Made by a program: the position numbers and the translations under genes. From contig CAIVAU010000050.1 in the NCBI GenBank assembly GCA_903903925.1, forward strand, positions 1 to 50,503: DNA of 50,503 nucleotides. Direction: 5' to 3'. The notes under the pieces are model-generated. The model saw nothing but the letters and a program-made list of their open reading frames with translations, searched no databases and was not told the DNA's origin. Positions 1 through 9,212 of the stretch are shown in pieces. Within the stretch, counting starts at the first letter, position 1. Each line of letters starts with the position of its first letter. Source of the DNA: an uncultured cyanobacterium. Its GTDB lineage: Bacteria > Cyanobacteriota > Cyanobacteriia > Cyanobacteriales > Nostocaceae.

Positions 1-50
1 ATGTATAGTCACATATGGTCATGTATGGTGACATATTGTCAGATATGATC
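1..50. repeat. Five direct 10-bp repeats at the window edge
   Basis: Five consecutive 10-base units share the core TATNGTC (TATAGTC, TATGGTC, TATGGTG, TATTGTC, TATGATC), each preceded by a variable RYR-type triplet. One unit per helical turn suggests cooperative binding of a protein on one face of DNA, as at an iteron origin or multi-site operator. The array may continue to the left of the window. A roughly 120-bp tract of nearly pure A/T follows, then the lipoprotein gene fragment. No protein binding here is known to me. Confidence 0.7.
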
Positions 51-173
51 AAAATTAAAAAAAAATAATTATTAATAAATTAAATAAAATTGATTATAGG
101 ATAAACAGATGATTTAATTGATATTTTATGATGAGCAAGATCTTATTGGATAGATTTTGAGATAGGATAATAG

Positions 174-461
174 ATGAGAGCAGTATATTTATTAATGTTA
201 ATGATGTTAATGGGATGTGTTGGAGGGGGTAAATTATCTGGAGGAAGTCCGAATAGTTTTCATCAGAAGTTAGGAGACATGACGGTGGCATTGGTAACAG
301 AGTTACATGGTAAGATAGGAGAGCGAGAAGTAAGTCAAGTTAGAGTATATTGTACAGGAGTATGGATTAGTAAGGATCAGATTTTAACAGCTGGACATTG
401 TGCGGAGGGTATAGCCCGTCATGAGATGGGTGTAGAGGATGAGACAGGAGTTAGCAGTTAG
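174..461 (+). pseudogene. Truncated trypsin-like serine protease lipoprotein
   Basis: The 95-residue product begins with a lipoprotein-type signal (charged start, hydrophobic stretch, lipobox-like LMGC at about 12-15). It then has a trypsin-fold N-terminal half, with TGVWISKDQILTAGHC carrying the catalytic His in TAGHC (about 71-75). The reading frame ends about 20 residues later, so the catalytic Asp and Ser regions are missing. The break falls where a short tandem motif (GTTAGCA) appears, consistent with a rearrangement endpoint. Base and codon use is much more A/T-rich than the neighbours, hinting at a foreign (phage or plasmid) origin. The start has GATGAGAG-like purines nearby but no clear ribosome site. 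Confidence 0.6.
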
Positions 462-568
462 CAGTTAAAATATAGCTTGGGTGTTATATTTTACTAGTCG
501 ATGAATCGTGGTTTAAAGGAGAACGCTTTTCATCGTGGAGCATAAGGAAAATTTTCATTCTTCTTAAA

Positions 569-637
569 ACTCCTGCATTCTGACTCCTGACTCCTGACTC
601 CTGCATTCTGACTCCTGACTCCTGACTCCTGACTCCT
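569..637. repeat. Heptanucleotide repeat array (TGACTCC)n
   Basis: Tandem copies of TGACTCC, interrupted by two TGCATTC units, run up to 5 bases before the next start codon. This is the short tandemly repeated repetitive (STRR) type common in Nostoc-like genomes. It leaves no room for a normal ribosome binding site before the methyltransferase gene. The preceding 462-568 holds no gene. Confidence 0.9.
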
Positions 638-642
638 TCTTA

Positions 643-1413
643 ATGATGAATATATTTGATAACTATGCCCGTTACTATGATCTCCTCTATCGGGACAAAG
701 ATTACTCGAAAGAAGCTCAGTTTGTCCATCAGATTATTCAAACTCATGCACCTAATGCACTGGATCTCCTAGAGTTGGGTTGTGGTACTGGTATTCACGC
801 AGTTGAGCTAGCAAAACAGGGTTATCATATTCAAGGGGTAGATTTCAGCGATAAGATGTTACAACGAGCTGGCGATCGCCTCTCTCAAATCCCTCCAGAT
901 TTAGCATCGAGACTGAAATTTTCCAGAGGAGATATCCGCTATCTCAGGTTGAATCAGTCTTTTGATGTCGTTGTTTCCCTTTTCCATGTTATCAGCTACC
1001 AAACAACGAATGAGGATTTGCTAGCCACCTTTGCTACTGTCAAGGAGCATTTGAAGCCTGGTGGAATTTTTATCTTTGATATTTGGTACGGACCAGCAGT
1101 ATTGAGCGATCGCCCTGTGGTCAGAGTTAAACGTCTGGAAGATGAAGAAATTCGCGTGACCAGAATTGCAGAACCAGTTATGCATGAAAATGAAAATTGG
1201 GTAGATGTTAATTATCAAGTATTTATTAGGGATAAAAATAGCAATGCTGTTGAGGAACTCTCTGAGACTCACCGAATGCGTTACTTATTTAAGCCAGAAA
1301 TTGAATTACTATTCCAGAAATCTCAGATGCAAGTTATTGCCTTTCGTGAGTGGATGAGCAATCAAGAAGCCGGTTTTGATACTTGGAGTACATACTTTGT
1401 TGGGAGAGGATGA
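643..1413 (+). CDS. Class I SAM-dependent methyltransferase
   Basis: A 256-residue Rossmann-fold methyltransferase. Motif I reads ELGCGTG (44-50) and binds S-adenosylmethionine; VDFSD (66-70) is the acidic ribose-binding end of strand 2; GGIFIFDIW lies at the post-III strand. The substrate cannot be read from sequence. The stop codon directly abuts the ATG of the following glycosyltransferase, so the two are probably cotranscribed and may act on the same glycan or small molecule. The start is one of two adjacent ATGs just after a tandem repeat array; no Shine-Dalgarno is visible. Confidence 0.85.
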   Translation: MMNIFDNYARYYDLLYRDKDYSKEAQFVHQIIQTHAPNALDLLELGCGTGIHAVELAKQGYHIQGVDFSDKMLQRAGDRLSQIPPDLASRLKFSRGDIRYLRLNQSFDVVVSLFHVISYQTTNEDLLATFATVKEHLKPGGIFIFDIWYGPAVLSDRPVVRVKRLEDEEIRVTRIAEPVMHENENWVDVNYQVFIRDKNSNAVEELSETHRMRYLFKPEIELLFQKSQMQVIAFREWMSNQEAGFDTWSTYFVGRG

Positions 1414-2646
1414 ATGAGAGTTGGTCTAATTTTCAGGGAAGGAAACCCAGAAATTGGAGGTGGTTATACATTTAGCCATCAAATCTTTAAATCAATACTA
1501 AATTTTTGTTCAACAAGTTCCCATACTTTTGTCATATTGACCACAGAAAATCATATACCTAGCTCATTTTTTGTATCCAGTAATGTTCCAAATATATCTC
1601 TTTATCCAACTTTAAAAACAAGATTGAAATATAAATTTGCTGAATATCTAAATGCTGTTTTAAAGAAGTTAAGAAACCCAAGAATCAAGTTCAAAATAGA
1701 GGATTGGTATCCAAATTTTATCTTAAATTCTCTTCAAAGTAATTGTATTGATATTATCTGGGAACTCGGGCTAGATTCTCTGACAATGGAAGTGCCTTAC
1801 ATCAGCACAGTGTGGGATTTGCAACATCGGTCACAATCATATTTTCCAGAAGTCAGTGTAAAAGGGGAATGGGATGAGCGGGAAAAAAAATTTGCGACAA
1901 AGTTTAGAAGATCTGCATTTATTTTTACAGGTACAGAAGTAGGAAAAGCTGAAATTGAGAAATTTTATCAAGTGCCAGCAGAGCGCATTAAGGTATTACC
2001 CTTCCCTACACCTCAGTTTGCTTTGGATGCTCCACTAGAGGATGGAAAGCAAATATTTAAAAAGTACAACCTTCCAGAAAACTATTTATTTTATCCTGCT
2101 CAGTTTTGGTCTCATAAAAACCATGTAGGTTTGCTATTAGCTGTTAAATGGTTAAAAGACAAGTATGAGCTAGTTTTTCCAGTAGTACTGAGTGGTTCAG
2201 ACAAAGGAAACAAGGAATACATTAGGCAAACGGCTGGTGAACTCAACCTATCTCAACAAGTACATTTTATCGGGTTCGTGCCTCAAGAAGATTTGATTTC
2301 TCTCTACCGTAATGCGTTTGCCCTTACCTTCGTAACATTCTTTGGGCCTGATAATTTACCTCCATTGGAGGCATTTGCCTTGGGTTGTCCTGTCGTTGCT
2401 TCAAAAGTATCAGGTGCAGAAGAACAACTGGGAGACGCAGCTTTGTTAGTTGACCCGAAAGATCCACAACAGATTGCTCTAGCTATTAAGTCACTTTGGG
2501 ATAATGTGACCTTGCGTCAAACCCTTGTGCAACGTGGATTAAAACGAGCAACTAAGTGGACGGGAAAAGATTATGTCAAAGGTGTATTTTCGATTTTAGA
2601 CGAATTTGCAGCCATTCGTCGCTGTTGGAGCAGCACAAATTCTTAA
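1414..2646 (+). CDS. Glycosyltransferase, GT4-like (GT-B fold)
   Basis: A 410-residue GT-B glycosyltransferase. The N-terminal half is the divergent acceptor domain (GGGYTFSHQI near residue 10). The C-terminal half has the usual donor-domain order: PAQFWSHKNH, GSDKGNKEYI, FIGFVPQEDL and the nucleotide-sugar motif PLEAFALGCPVVAS. It probably transfers a sugar from a nucleotide donor to a cell-surface glycan. The ATG follows the methyltransferase TGA with no gap, and GGGAGAGG just upstream is a good ribosome site. Donor and acceptor are unknown. Confidence 0.85.
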   Translation: MRVGLIFREGNPEIGGGYTFSHQIFKSILNFCSTSSHTFVILTTENHIPSSFFVSSNVPNISLYPTLKTRLKYKFAEYLNAVLKKLRNPRIKFKIEDWYPNFILNSLQSNCIDIIWELGLDSLTMEVPYISTVWDLQHRSQSYFPEVSVKGEWDEREKKFATKFRRSAFIFTGTEVGKAEIEKFYQVPAERIKVLPFPTPQFALDAPLEDGKQIFKKYNLPENYLFYPAQFWSHKNHVGLLLAVKWLKDKYELVFPVVLSGSDKGNKEYIRQTAGELNLSQQVHFIGFVPQEDLISLYRNAFALTFVTFFGPDNLPPLEAFALGCPVVASKVSGAEEQLGDAALLVDPKDPQQIALAIKSLWDNVTLRQTLVQRGLKRATKWTGKDYVKGVFSILDEFAAIRRCWSSTNS

Positions 2647-2776
2647 GAGGGAGTGGGGAGACCCCGCTTGCGATAGCACAAAAGTCCAGTAAGCTAAAAT
2701 GGTATCCCCCCTCTAGTCTATAATTAGCTATGATCTAGGGCAAGGCTAACATGCCTCCTTCGTCAAGCAATCACTT

Positions 2777-4933
2777 ATGTCTCAGCATCCCAACTTAGAA
2801 CAAGCGCTCAAATATTACTTCGGTTACGACAACTTCCGCCTTGGACAACGGCAAATTATTGAACAAGCGCTAGAAAATCGGGATTTGCTGATTGTGATGC
2901 CCACGGGAGGGGGAAAGTCGCTGTGCTTTCAATTACCAGCACTACTGAAAAAAGGTGTCACCATAGTCGTGTCGCCACTGATCGCTTTAATGCAAGACCA
3001 AGTGGAATCACTGAGAGATAACGGGATTGCTGCAACATTTCTGAATAGCAGTCTGAATGGTCATCAAACCCGATCGCGGGAAGAAGCGATCGTCAACGGG
3101 AAAGTGAAACTGCTTTACGTCGCCCCAGAACGGTTACTCAGCGATCGCTTTCTCCCATTTCTAGATTTAGTACATCACCAAGTTGGCATCTCTGCCTTTG
3201 CGATCGACGAAGCCCACTGCGTCTCTGAGTGGGGACATGACTTTCGTCCAGAATATCGCCAACTCAAGTCACTACGCAAACGTTATCCTGATATCCCCAC
3301 CCTTGCCCTAACCGCTACAGCAACAGATCGCGTTCGTGGTGATATCATCCAACAACTAGGGCTAAAACAGCCCAGTATCCATACTGCTAGCTTCAATCGC
3401 CAAAACCTGTACTACGAAGTTCGTCAGAAAACGAAGAATGCATACGCTGAACTGTTAGAAATCATTCGGGAAAACGAAGGATCAGGAATTATCTATTGCT
3501 TGACGCGCAAAAAAGTTGACGAACTCACCTTTAAACTAGAACATGATAAGATTTCAGCCTTGTCTTATCATGCCGGATTAACTGATGAAGAACGGGCAAA
3601 AAATCAAACTCGGTTTATTCGAGATGATGTCCGAATTATGGTGGCAACAATTGCTTTTGGGATGGGAATTAATAAACCCGATGTGCGGTTTGTGGTTCAC
3701 TTTGATATCTCCCGTAACTTAGAAAGTTATTATCAGGAATCAGGAAGGGCAGGTCGGGATGGAGAACCTTCTAAATGTATACTTTTTTTCGGCTACGGTG
3801 ATATCAAGACTATCGAATTTCTGATCAACCAAAAACCTGACCCCCAAGAACAGTTGATTGCTAAACAACAACTGCGGCAGATGATAGATTATGCTGACGG
3901 TACAGATTGCCGTCGCACAATTCAACTCGGTTATTTTGGGGAACGTTACGCTGGTAATTGTGGAAACTGTGACAATTGTCGTTCTCCCAAACCAGTGCAA
4001 GACTGGACACTTGAAGCTATGAAATTTTTATCTTGCGTGGCGCGAACTAAAGAAAGATTTGGGATGCTTTACATTATTGATGTATTGCGAGGAGCGAAAA
4101 ATCAGAAAATTAACCAGAACGAACATAACAAACTTTCTACCTACGGGATTGGGAAAGATAGAAGTGTAGAGGAGTGGCGAATACTGGGGCGATCGCTATT
4201 GCATCAAGGGTTGTTAGAACAAACAAATGATGGTTATTCGGTGTTGAAACTGAACGCCCTCAGTTGGGAAGTCATGCGGAAACAGCGCACAGTTTCTCTT
4301 GCTATTCCCATAGCACCAAAAATTACCGTAGAACACGAAAGTGAGAAAGCAGCAGAGGTAGAAATACTCATGCAAAGATTGCGATCGCTTCGCAAACAAC
4401 TTGCTGACGAACAATCTGTTCCACCCTACGTCATCTTTCAAGATTCTACCCTTAAATTGATGGCCCAGGTACAACCCCAAACAAAAGCAGAATTTAATAA
4501 ACTTTCCGGTGTAGGTAGTCATAAACTTGCCCAATACGGAGAAAAATTCCTGGCAGAAATTCGCGCCTACCGCACAGAACAAGGGTTAACAACAAAAGAG
4601 GATAATTCTAAACCCGCTGTCAACTTACCTTCCGAAACTGAATTATACACATACCAGCTATATCAACAAGGTCTTAACGTTACACAAATCGCCCAAAAAC
4701 GTAACATCCGACCCTCTACAATTATTCGCCATCTTTGTGATTTAATAGATAAAAACCAGCAAATAGATATCAATCAATTGGTTCCCCTAGAGCGGCAGCA
4801 GAAAATTTTGCAAGTGTTAGAAGTTCTAGGTGATATCGCCCTCACCCCCATTAAAGACTATCTCGGTGAAAGCTATAGCTTTGACGAAATTCGTTTAGTA
4901 CGGGAGAAGTGGCGACGTGAGAATCGCAAGTGA
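2777..4933 (+). CDS. recQ: ATP-dependent DNA helicase RecQ
   Basis: A 718-residue 3'-5' DNA helicase of recombination and replication repair. Walker A is MPTGGGKS (41-48), the Walker B/DEAH box with the aromatic-rich loop follows (DEAHCVSEWGHDFRPEY from about 144), and the motif VI region contains YQESGRAGRDG. The zinc-binding RQC cysteines are present (CRR and CGNCDNC, about 378-402). A HRDC domain sits near 540-600, followed by a helix-turn-helix-like tail (NVTQIAQKRNIRPSTIIRHL). The length fits the family (E. coli RecQ is about 610) with a C-terminal extension common in cyanobacteria. Confidence 0.95.
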   Translation: MSQHPNLEQALKYYFGYDNFRLGQRQIIEQALENRDLLIVMPTGGGKSLCFQLPALLKKGVTIVVSPLIALMQDQVESLRDNGIAATFLNSSLNGHQTRSREEAIVNGKVKLLYVAPERLLSDRFLPFLDLVHHQVGISAFAIDEAHCVSEWGHDFRPEYRQLKSLRKRYPDIPTLALTATATDRVRGDIIQQLGLKQPSIHTASFNRQNLYYEVRQKTKNAYAELLEIIRENEGSGIIYCLTRKKVDELTFKLEHDKISALSYHAGLTDEERAKNQTRFIRDDVRIMVATIAFGMGINKPDVRFVVHFDISRNLESYYQESGRAGRDGEPSKCILFFGYGDIKTIEFLINQKPDPQEQLIAKQQLRQMIDYADGTDCRRTIQLGYFGERYAGNCGNCDNCRSPKPVQDWTLEAMKFLSCVARTKERFGMLYIIDVLRGAKNQKINQNEHNKLSTYGIGKDRSVEEWRILGRSLLHQGLLEQTNDGYSVLKLNALSWEVMRKQRTVSLAIPIAPKITVEHESEKAAEVEILMQRLRSLRKQLADEQSVPPYVIFQDSTLKLMAQVQPQTKAEFNKLSGVGSHKLAQYGEKFLAEIRAYRTEQGLTTKEDNSKPAVNLPSETELYTYQLYQQGLNVTQIAQKRNIRPSTIIRHLCDLIDKNQQIDINQLVPLERQQKILQVLEVLGDIALTPIKDYLGESYSFDEIRLVREKWRRENRK

Positions 4934-4974
4934 ACAGCAGCTTATCCCAATAAGGAGATGGAAACTTTACTTAA

Positions 4975-5005
4975 GCATGGCATAAAATGCCATTTTATGC
5001 CATGC
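4975..5005. repeat. Perfect 31-bp palindrome
   Basis: Two 15-base arms (GCATGGCATAAAATG and its exact complement) surround a single central C. It lies 40 bp after recQ. A cruciform or RNA hairpin is possible, but there is no following T-run, so it is not a standard intrinsic terminator. The rest of 4934-5132 holds only the promoter region of the next gene. Confidence 0.85.
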
Positions 5006-5132
5006 TCCCTTCGTTTGCTTCAATAGATTTATTTTATTCAATGAATCATTAAATGTATTTGTCTTTATTGATATTGCTAGTTACAGTGAAATTAGATAAA
5101 AAAGCCAAAAATAATTAAGCAAGAGGTGTATA

Positions 5133-5393
5133 ATGGCCACTCACAACTTGGTAGATAAAAACGATTTTCTCTACCCACGCTATCGATATCAAGGTCACTT
5201 CAAACCAGAAAATCTTGTCTTCAATGCCAATCTTCAAGAATTTTCACAGCAGGTCGGCTATATCTGCAATCTAGAGACTAGGGGTAAACTTTCTCCCCAA
5301 GAGTCCTATGAGCAAATCGAATCTCTCTGGGAGCAGTTAACGAAAAGCTTCCATGGACTAGGGATTGGGGAAGATGCAACAAATGAGTGTTAA
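5133..5393 (+). CDS. Small conserved cyanobacterial protein (DUF7219-like)
   Basis: An 86-residue soluble protein. The central stretch NDFLYPRYRYQG, then FNANLQEFSQQVGYICNLE and GKLSPQESYEQI, resembles a short cyanobacterial family that I remember as DUF7219; the family name is from memory. No catalytic motif is visible. AAGAGGTG lies 6 bases before the ATG, a good ribosome site. A GGGAGCA repeat array starts just after the stop. The function is unknown. Confidence 0.75.
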   Translation: MATHNLVDKNDFLYPRYRYQGHFKPENLVFNANLQEFSQQVGYICNLETRGKLSPQESYEQIESLWEQLTKSFHGLGIGEDATNEC

Positions 5394-5410
5394 GACTTGT
5401 ATAACAAAGA

Positions 5411-5486
5411 AGGGAGCAGGGAGCAGGGAGCAGGGAGCAGGGAGCAGGGAAGAAGGGAGCAGGGAGTAGGGAGCAGGGAGCAGGGT
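5411..5486. repeat. Heptanucleotide repeat array (GGGAGCA)n
   Basis: About ten tandem GGGAGCA units with two irregular ones (GGGAAGAA, GGGAGTA) occupy the gap between the convergent 86-aa gene and the PgpH-like gene. It is a typical cyanobacterial STRR array. Confidence 0.9.
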
Positions 5487-5617
5487 CTAGTTTTTGTTTT
5501 TCCAAGGGAACTTGGTTCCCATCTCAGTAAGTGCTGAGAAGAAAAGATATAAAACGAGTATAGCAACACTGACAAGAAAAAGAACTTTTTCGTTATCCAT
5601 AAACTGTACGTCAATTT

Positions 5618-8179
5618 TTAATTTTTTACCTTTGGGTAAGCAATGCGCTTGTGATGAAATTGCTGCCAAACTTGGACAAAGATTTCAGCAATCCGGCTCA
5701 TTTCTTCTCGTGTGAGTTTGGAATCTACCATTTGATTGTCTTGCCACCTAGCACGAAGAATATTGTTCAGCATTGCAAGGGCTTGTTCGGGAGTAGCGTC
5801 TTTCAGCGATCGCAACGCCGCCTCACAAGAATCTGCCAACATGACGATCGCAGTTTCTCGTGACTGGGGAATGGGCCCATCATAGCGAAAATCCGCCTCA
5901 TCTACTTTTAACATTGGATCTTCTAGTCCCATTTGCACGGCTTGGTGATAGAAATAGGCAATCTGCATTGTTCCCTGATGCTGTGGAATAAAAGCTTGAA
6001 TTGCTGTAGGCAAACTATGTTTTCGTGCCATCACCAAACCTTCAGATACATGTTTTTTAATAATTGCTGCACTCTTCCAAGGGTCTTGAATATCTGTATC
6101 GTGTTTATTTGGTCCTCCCATTTGATTTTCAATAAATGCCATGGGGTCGTGCATTTTCCCTATATCATGGTACAATGTCCCAGCCCTAACAAGCTCCACA
6201 TTACATCCTAGTTGTTTGGCAGCAGCTTCGGCAAGGGTAGCCACAAACAAGGTATGTTGAAATGTTCCAGGAGTTTCAGTGGCAAGTCGCTTTAACAAGG
6301 GGCGGTTAGGGTTTGCCAGTTCTGCTAAACGGATTGGGGTGACTAGATCAAATAGTGTTTCTAGATAGGGAGTTAAACCCAGCGCCACAACACTCCAACC
6401 TAAACCAGATAAAGCAAATAATGCTGCTTGCTTAAGTGCTGTGTACAAAGCTGAACCAAATGCTTGACCAACCAAGATCTGGATCATTAAGTAAACACCA
6501 CCTTCAGTTAAAGCAATAGCAATACCCAACAGCGCCAGTTCTTCACGCGATCGCAGTCGTTGCGCCATACAACTTCCCAACATCCCTCCAACCGCACCAG
6601 CTAAGAGAACGACCTTACTTATTTCCAGACTCATTGGTAGCAGAAACAACAACAATCCTACGACTGTCATACTTAAAATGGGTCCGTAGTAGCTACCCAA
6701 CAATAAACCAACAGCGCTCCAAGTCGTATAGGGTGTACCCATAGTTAGCACAACTGGTGTACTCAGAGTCAACAACAACACCAACAGGCGATCGCTTTGC
6801 CGCAGTTGCCAGTTACTGCGCTGTTCGACCAAGGCAAAAATGCCAACAGCGCCAGTGACATAACTCCCTAACTGTATCAACAAGAACCATTTAATCTCCC
6901 GACGAATTAGGTGGTAATGATCTAGCACTTCAAAGTCCAATGCCGTGATCTTTTTACCCTTACTGACAATGACCTGATTTTTCCATACAGTCACCATCAC
7001 TGGCTTGACAAGAGCCGCAGCCTTTGCTGCCTGTAGTGCCGTTCTGATTTGGTCTTGCTTAAGATTTGGCTTGAGTACAGCGAGAAGCATTTTGGTTGCC
7101 AAAGGTTCAGCATTTTTTGGGACTAACGTTTGCACCTGTAGGCTAATGGCATTCTGTAAAATATTTGACGGTAGTCCAGGTGGTATGCCTTGGGTGAGAA
7201 TTCGTTCTGCACTCTGTTTCACACCCATTTGTGTTTTTGCCCAATCCTCGTTTGACAACTCTAAAAAAGAGGTTTCGTTGTATACTGTCTCAGGCTCAAT
7301 GGTCACTAGCTGTAAAATTTTGTCGGTTGCTTTGGCATAGCCTTGGCGTGCTTTTGAAATTTGTTGGATGAGTAAGAACAAGTTCTGTTTTGAATTTGAG
7401 AGACGGTAAGCTTGTAATTGTGCTAGTGCTTGGCTAAAATCAGCTTTTTGGAACAAATCAACTGGTTTTGAAGTCTGATAATAGTGATATTGTCTATAAT
7501 CCTCCTCCAGAGTCCTAAGGGCGATCATTTTACTTTTTTGTGTATGAGACAACAGTCCTGAATTTTGTTTTCCAGTATTTTCTATAGCTAGTAGCAGTTC
7601 TTGCCATTCCCAATTAAAGCAGGAGCGCAGGTAATGTTGAGTAGAGAGGGATAATACAATCTGGTTAAAAAAAGGAAAAGACCCAAGAGTTGAACGAATT
7701 TCGTTACCCTCACTTAACAGTTGTTGCAAGTTTTGGTTGATTTCTCCGTTGATTTCTGTATCAACCATCAACACTGGTATGGAACTTGTACTAGCGGCTT
7801 GGCGTTGGGCTTCTGTTTTTTTCTTATCCTCAACGCTAGCAGTGGTCGGTGCCTTAATGGTTTGTGGTGCAGTACTCCCCACTCGCAGCTGGGGTTGATT
7901 ATACAATTTATGTCCCATAACTCCCGTCAAAGACACGACTGCGATCGCAAAAATTATTAATGTCGGCTTTCCACTCACCCAGTCTAGACCTGCTGCATCA
8001 ATACCACGTTTCATCTTTACCGACTTTGTCATTGAGCTTAACGCTCTTGGTTTTCGATGTTTGTCTTTTATAATCCTATGGGAGAAGTACAAACGGCACA
8101 GTGATTTGTACCATCGCCACCATAGACTCATTTGGCGTGCCAAGGATTGAAAAAATAAAAATGGTGCTTGTTTCATCAC
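5618..8179 (-). CDS. PgpH-type 7TM-HD phosphohydrolase (c-di-AMP phosphodiesterase family)
   Basis: An 853-residue inner-membrane protein. One N-terminal membrane helix (LIIFAIAVVSLTGVMG) is followed by an extracytoplasmic 7TMR-HDED domain, then about seven membrane helices, then a cytosolic HD domain. Metal ligands include FQHTLFVATLAEAAA, LYHDIGKMHDP (the HD signature) and the later MLADSCEA. In Listeria and other bacteria this family hydrolyses cyclic di-AMP. The start at MMKQAPFLFF keeps a basic segment (FQSLARQ..WWRWYKS) that I recall from cyanobacterial homologues; a later Met at MTKSVKMKRG is the alternative. It ends a minus-strand run with the next two genes. Confidence 0.88.
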   Translation of the reverse strand: MMKQAPFLFFQSLARQMSLWWRWYKSLCRLYFSHRIIKDKHRKPRALSSMTKSVKMKRGIDAAGLDWVSGKPTLIIFAIAVVSLTGVMGHKLYNQPQLRVGSTAPQTIKAPTTASVEDKKKTEAQRQAASTSSIPVLMVDTEINGEINQNLQQLLSEGNEIRSTLGSFPFFNQIVLSLSTQHYLRSCFNWEWQELLLAIENTGKQNSGLLSHTQKSKMIALRTLEEDYRQYHYYQTSKPVDLFQKADFSQALAQLQAYRLSNSKQNLFLLIQQISKARQGYAKATDKILQLVTIEPETVYNETSFLELSNEDWAKTQMGVKQSAERILTQGIPPGLPSNILQNAISLQVQTLVPKNAEPLATKMLLAVLKPNLKQDQIRTALQAAKAAALVKPVMVTVWKNQVIVSKGKKITALDFEVLDHYHLIRREIKWFLLIQLGSYVTGAVGIFALVEQRSNWQLRQSDRLLVLLLTLSTPVVLTMGTPYTTWSAVGLLLGSYYGPILSMTVVGLLLFLLPMSLEISKVVLLAGAVGGMLGSCMAQRLRSREELALLGIAIALTEGGVYLMIQILVGQAFGSALYTALKQAALFALSGLGWSVVALGLTPYLETLFDLVTPIRLAELANPNRPLLKRLATETPGTFQHTLFVATLAEAAAKQLGCNVELVRAGTLYHDIGKMHDPMAFIENQMGGPNKHDTDIQDPWKSAAIIKKHVSEGLVMARKHSLPTAIQAFIPQHQGTMQIAYFYHQAVQMGLEDPMLKVDEADFRYDGPIPQSRETAIVMLADSCEAALRSLKDATPEQALAMLNNILRARWQDNQMVDSKLTREEMSRIAEIFVQVWQQFHHKRIAYPKVKN

Positions 8180-8268
8180 CTACAACCGCAGTTGTTTACG
8201 TTGATAGCTCAAAATAATATAATCCTGACCAGAGGCTTTCCTTGAAGCTGATTTGTCACAATAGCTAC

Positions 8269-9192
8269 CTACCGAATAACACGAGGAGATGCGATCGCCT
8301 GTAGAAGTGAGAAGCGTTGTGTATTGGCAAAATCTTCGTCTGTGGTTTCACTCGAATCTGAAGCAAAGTTATACACTCCTGACCATACCGCCATAAGTAC
8401 ATCAGCTAATTTTACCATTTGGGGAACCCTATTCAGCCCCTCTTCTGCAGACTTTGCTTCAACAAGTAATATCTGCCAAGTTACGGGAATGCCCACCGTG
8501 CTATTATAAGCTCCAGACAAAGCACCAGTAATCGCACTTAGACCTTGTAACGAATCGTTATTTTGAGTAGCGCGTAAAATTGAAAGGCGGAAGTCTTCTA
8601 GGGTACTTAGAAAGCAGTAAAACGCCATACCTATCGTGTTAATTAGCTTCTCTTCCCTAATTAACTCAACTTGCGCCGTTTCTAATCCTGCCTGACAATT
8701 TAACAAATAATTAACTTTTGATAATTGTTGTGGTAAACTTGTTGACGTTTCCCCAATGAAGGAAATTGTTTGCGGGATGAGTGTGACGGGTGAAAGTTTT
8801 TCCCTTAGAGACTGGGCGATGGCATAACCTACAGCCAATATCCCATCCCGGATTAGTGGGTTATCTCCCCATATCTTGGTCAAATCCAGCAAGTTTTCTC
8901 GCAGTTTTATTGTATTTTCGTGAAAAAATAGTGCTACTGGCAGCGTGGCAAGAATCGCTCCTGGCAATACATCTAAGCTTGAGTTTAAATGAGCAAATTC
9001 TTGCTGCTGTCGTTTATGCCAATCATCTAAATCAAATTTGCCCAGTTCAATTAAACTTTCTGCACCCATAATTGCCATTTCCAACCAATCTAGAGACTTT
9101 ACAGGCAACATCTCCAGACTAAAAGGCATACTCTCTCCAAGCATTGCACCGAGGAAAGTACCATGAAACCGACTTATAAGAGAGTAGCGCAT
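8269..9192 (-). CDS. ADP-ribosylglycohydrolase-like protein, degenerate
   Basis: A 307-residue, mostly helical protein with the outline of the DraG/ADP-ribosyl-glycohydrolase fold: RFHGTFLGAMLGES at the N terminus and GLSAITGALSGAYNSTVGIP near residue 230. The canonical acidic Mg-binding motifs (TDDT near the N terminus, late DxD) are not evident, so catalysis is doubtful. It lies 20 bp downstream of aroQ on the same strand and is probably cotranscribed. A structural rather than enzymatic role is possible. Confidence 0.65.
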   Translation of the reverse strand: MRYSLISRFHGTFLGAMLGESMPFSLEMLPVKSLDWLEMAIMGAESLIELGKFDLDDWHKRQQQEFAHLNSSLDVLPGAILATLPVALFFHENTIKLRENLLDLTKIWGDNPLIRDGILAVGYAIAQSLREKLSPVTLIPQTISFIGETSTSLPQQLSKVNYLLNCQAGLETAQVELIREEKLINTIGMAFYCFLSTLEDFRLSILRATQNNDSLQGLSAITGALSGAYNSTVGIPVTWQILLVEAKSAEEGLNRVPQMVKLADVLMAVWSGVYNFASDSSETTDEDFANTQRFSLLQAIASPRVIR

Positions 9193-9212
9193 ACAGTATA
9201 CAAGAGTGACTC

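Noticed and set aside
569..637. CRISPR-like repeats
   Set aside because: Units are 7 bp and contiguous without spacers; they are STRR arrays. No CRISPR array or cas gene is seen in the window.
5494..7960. Plus-strand frames opposite the PgpH-like gene
   Set aside because: Antisense shadows of a clear 853-residue protein.
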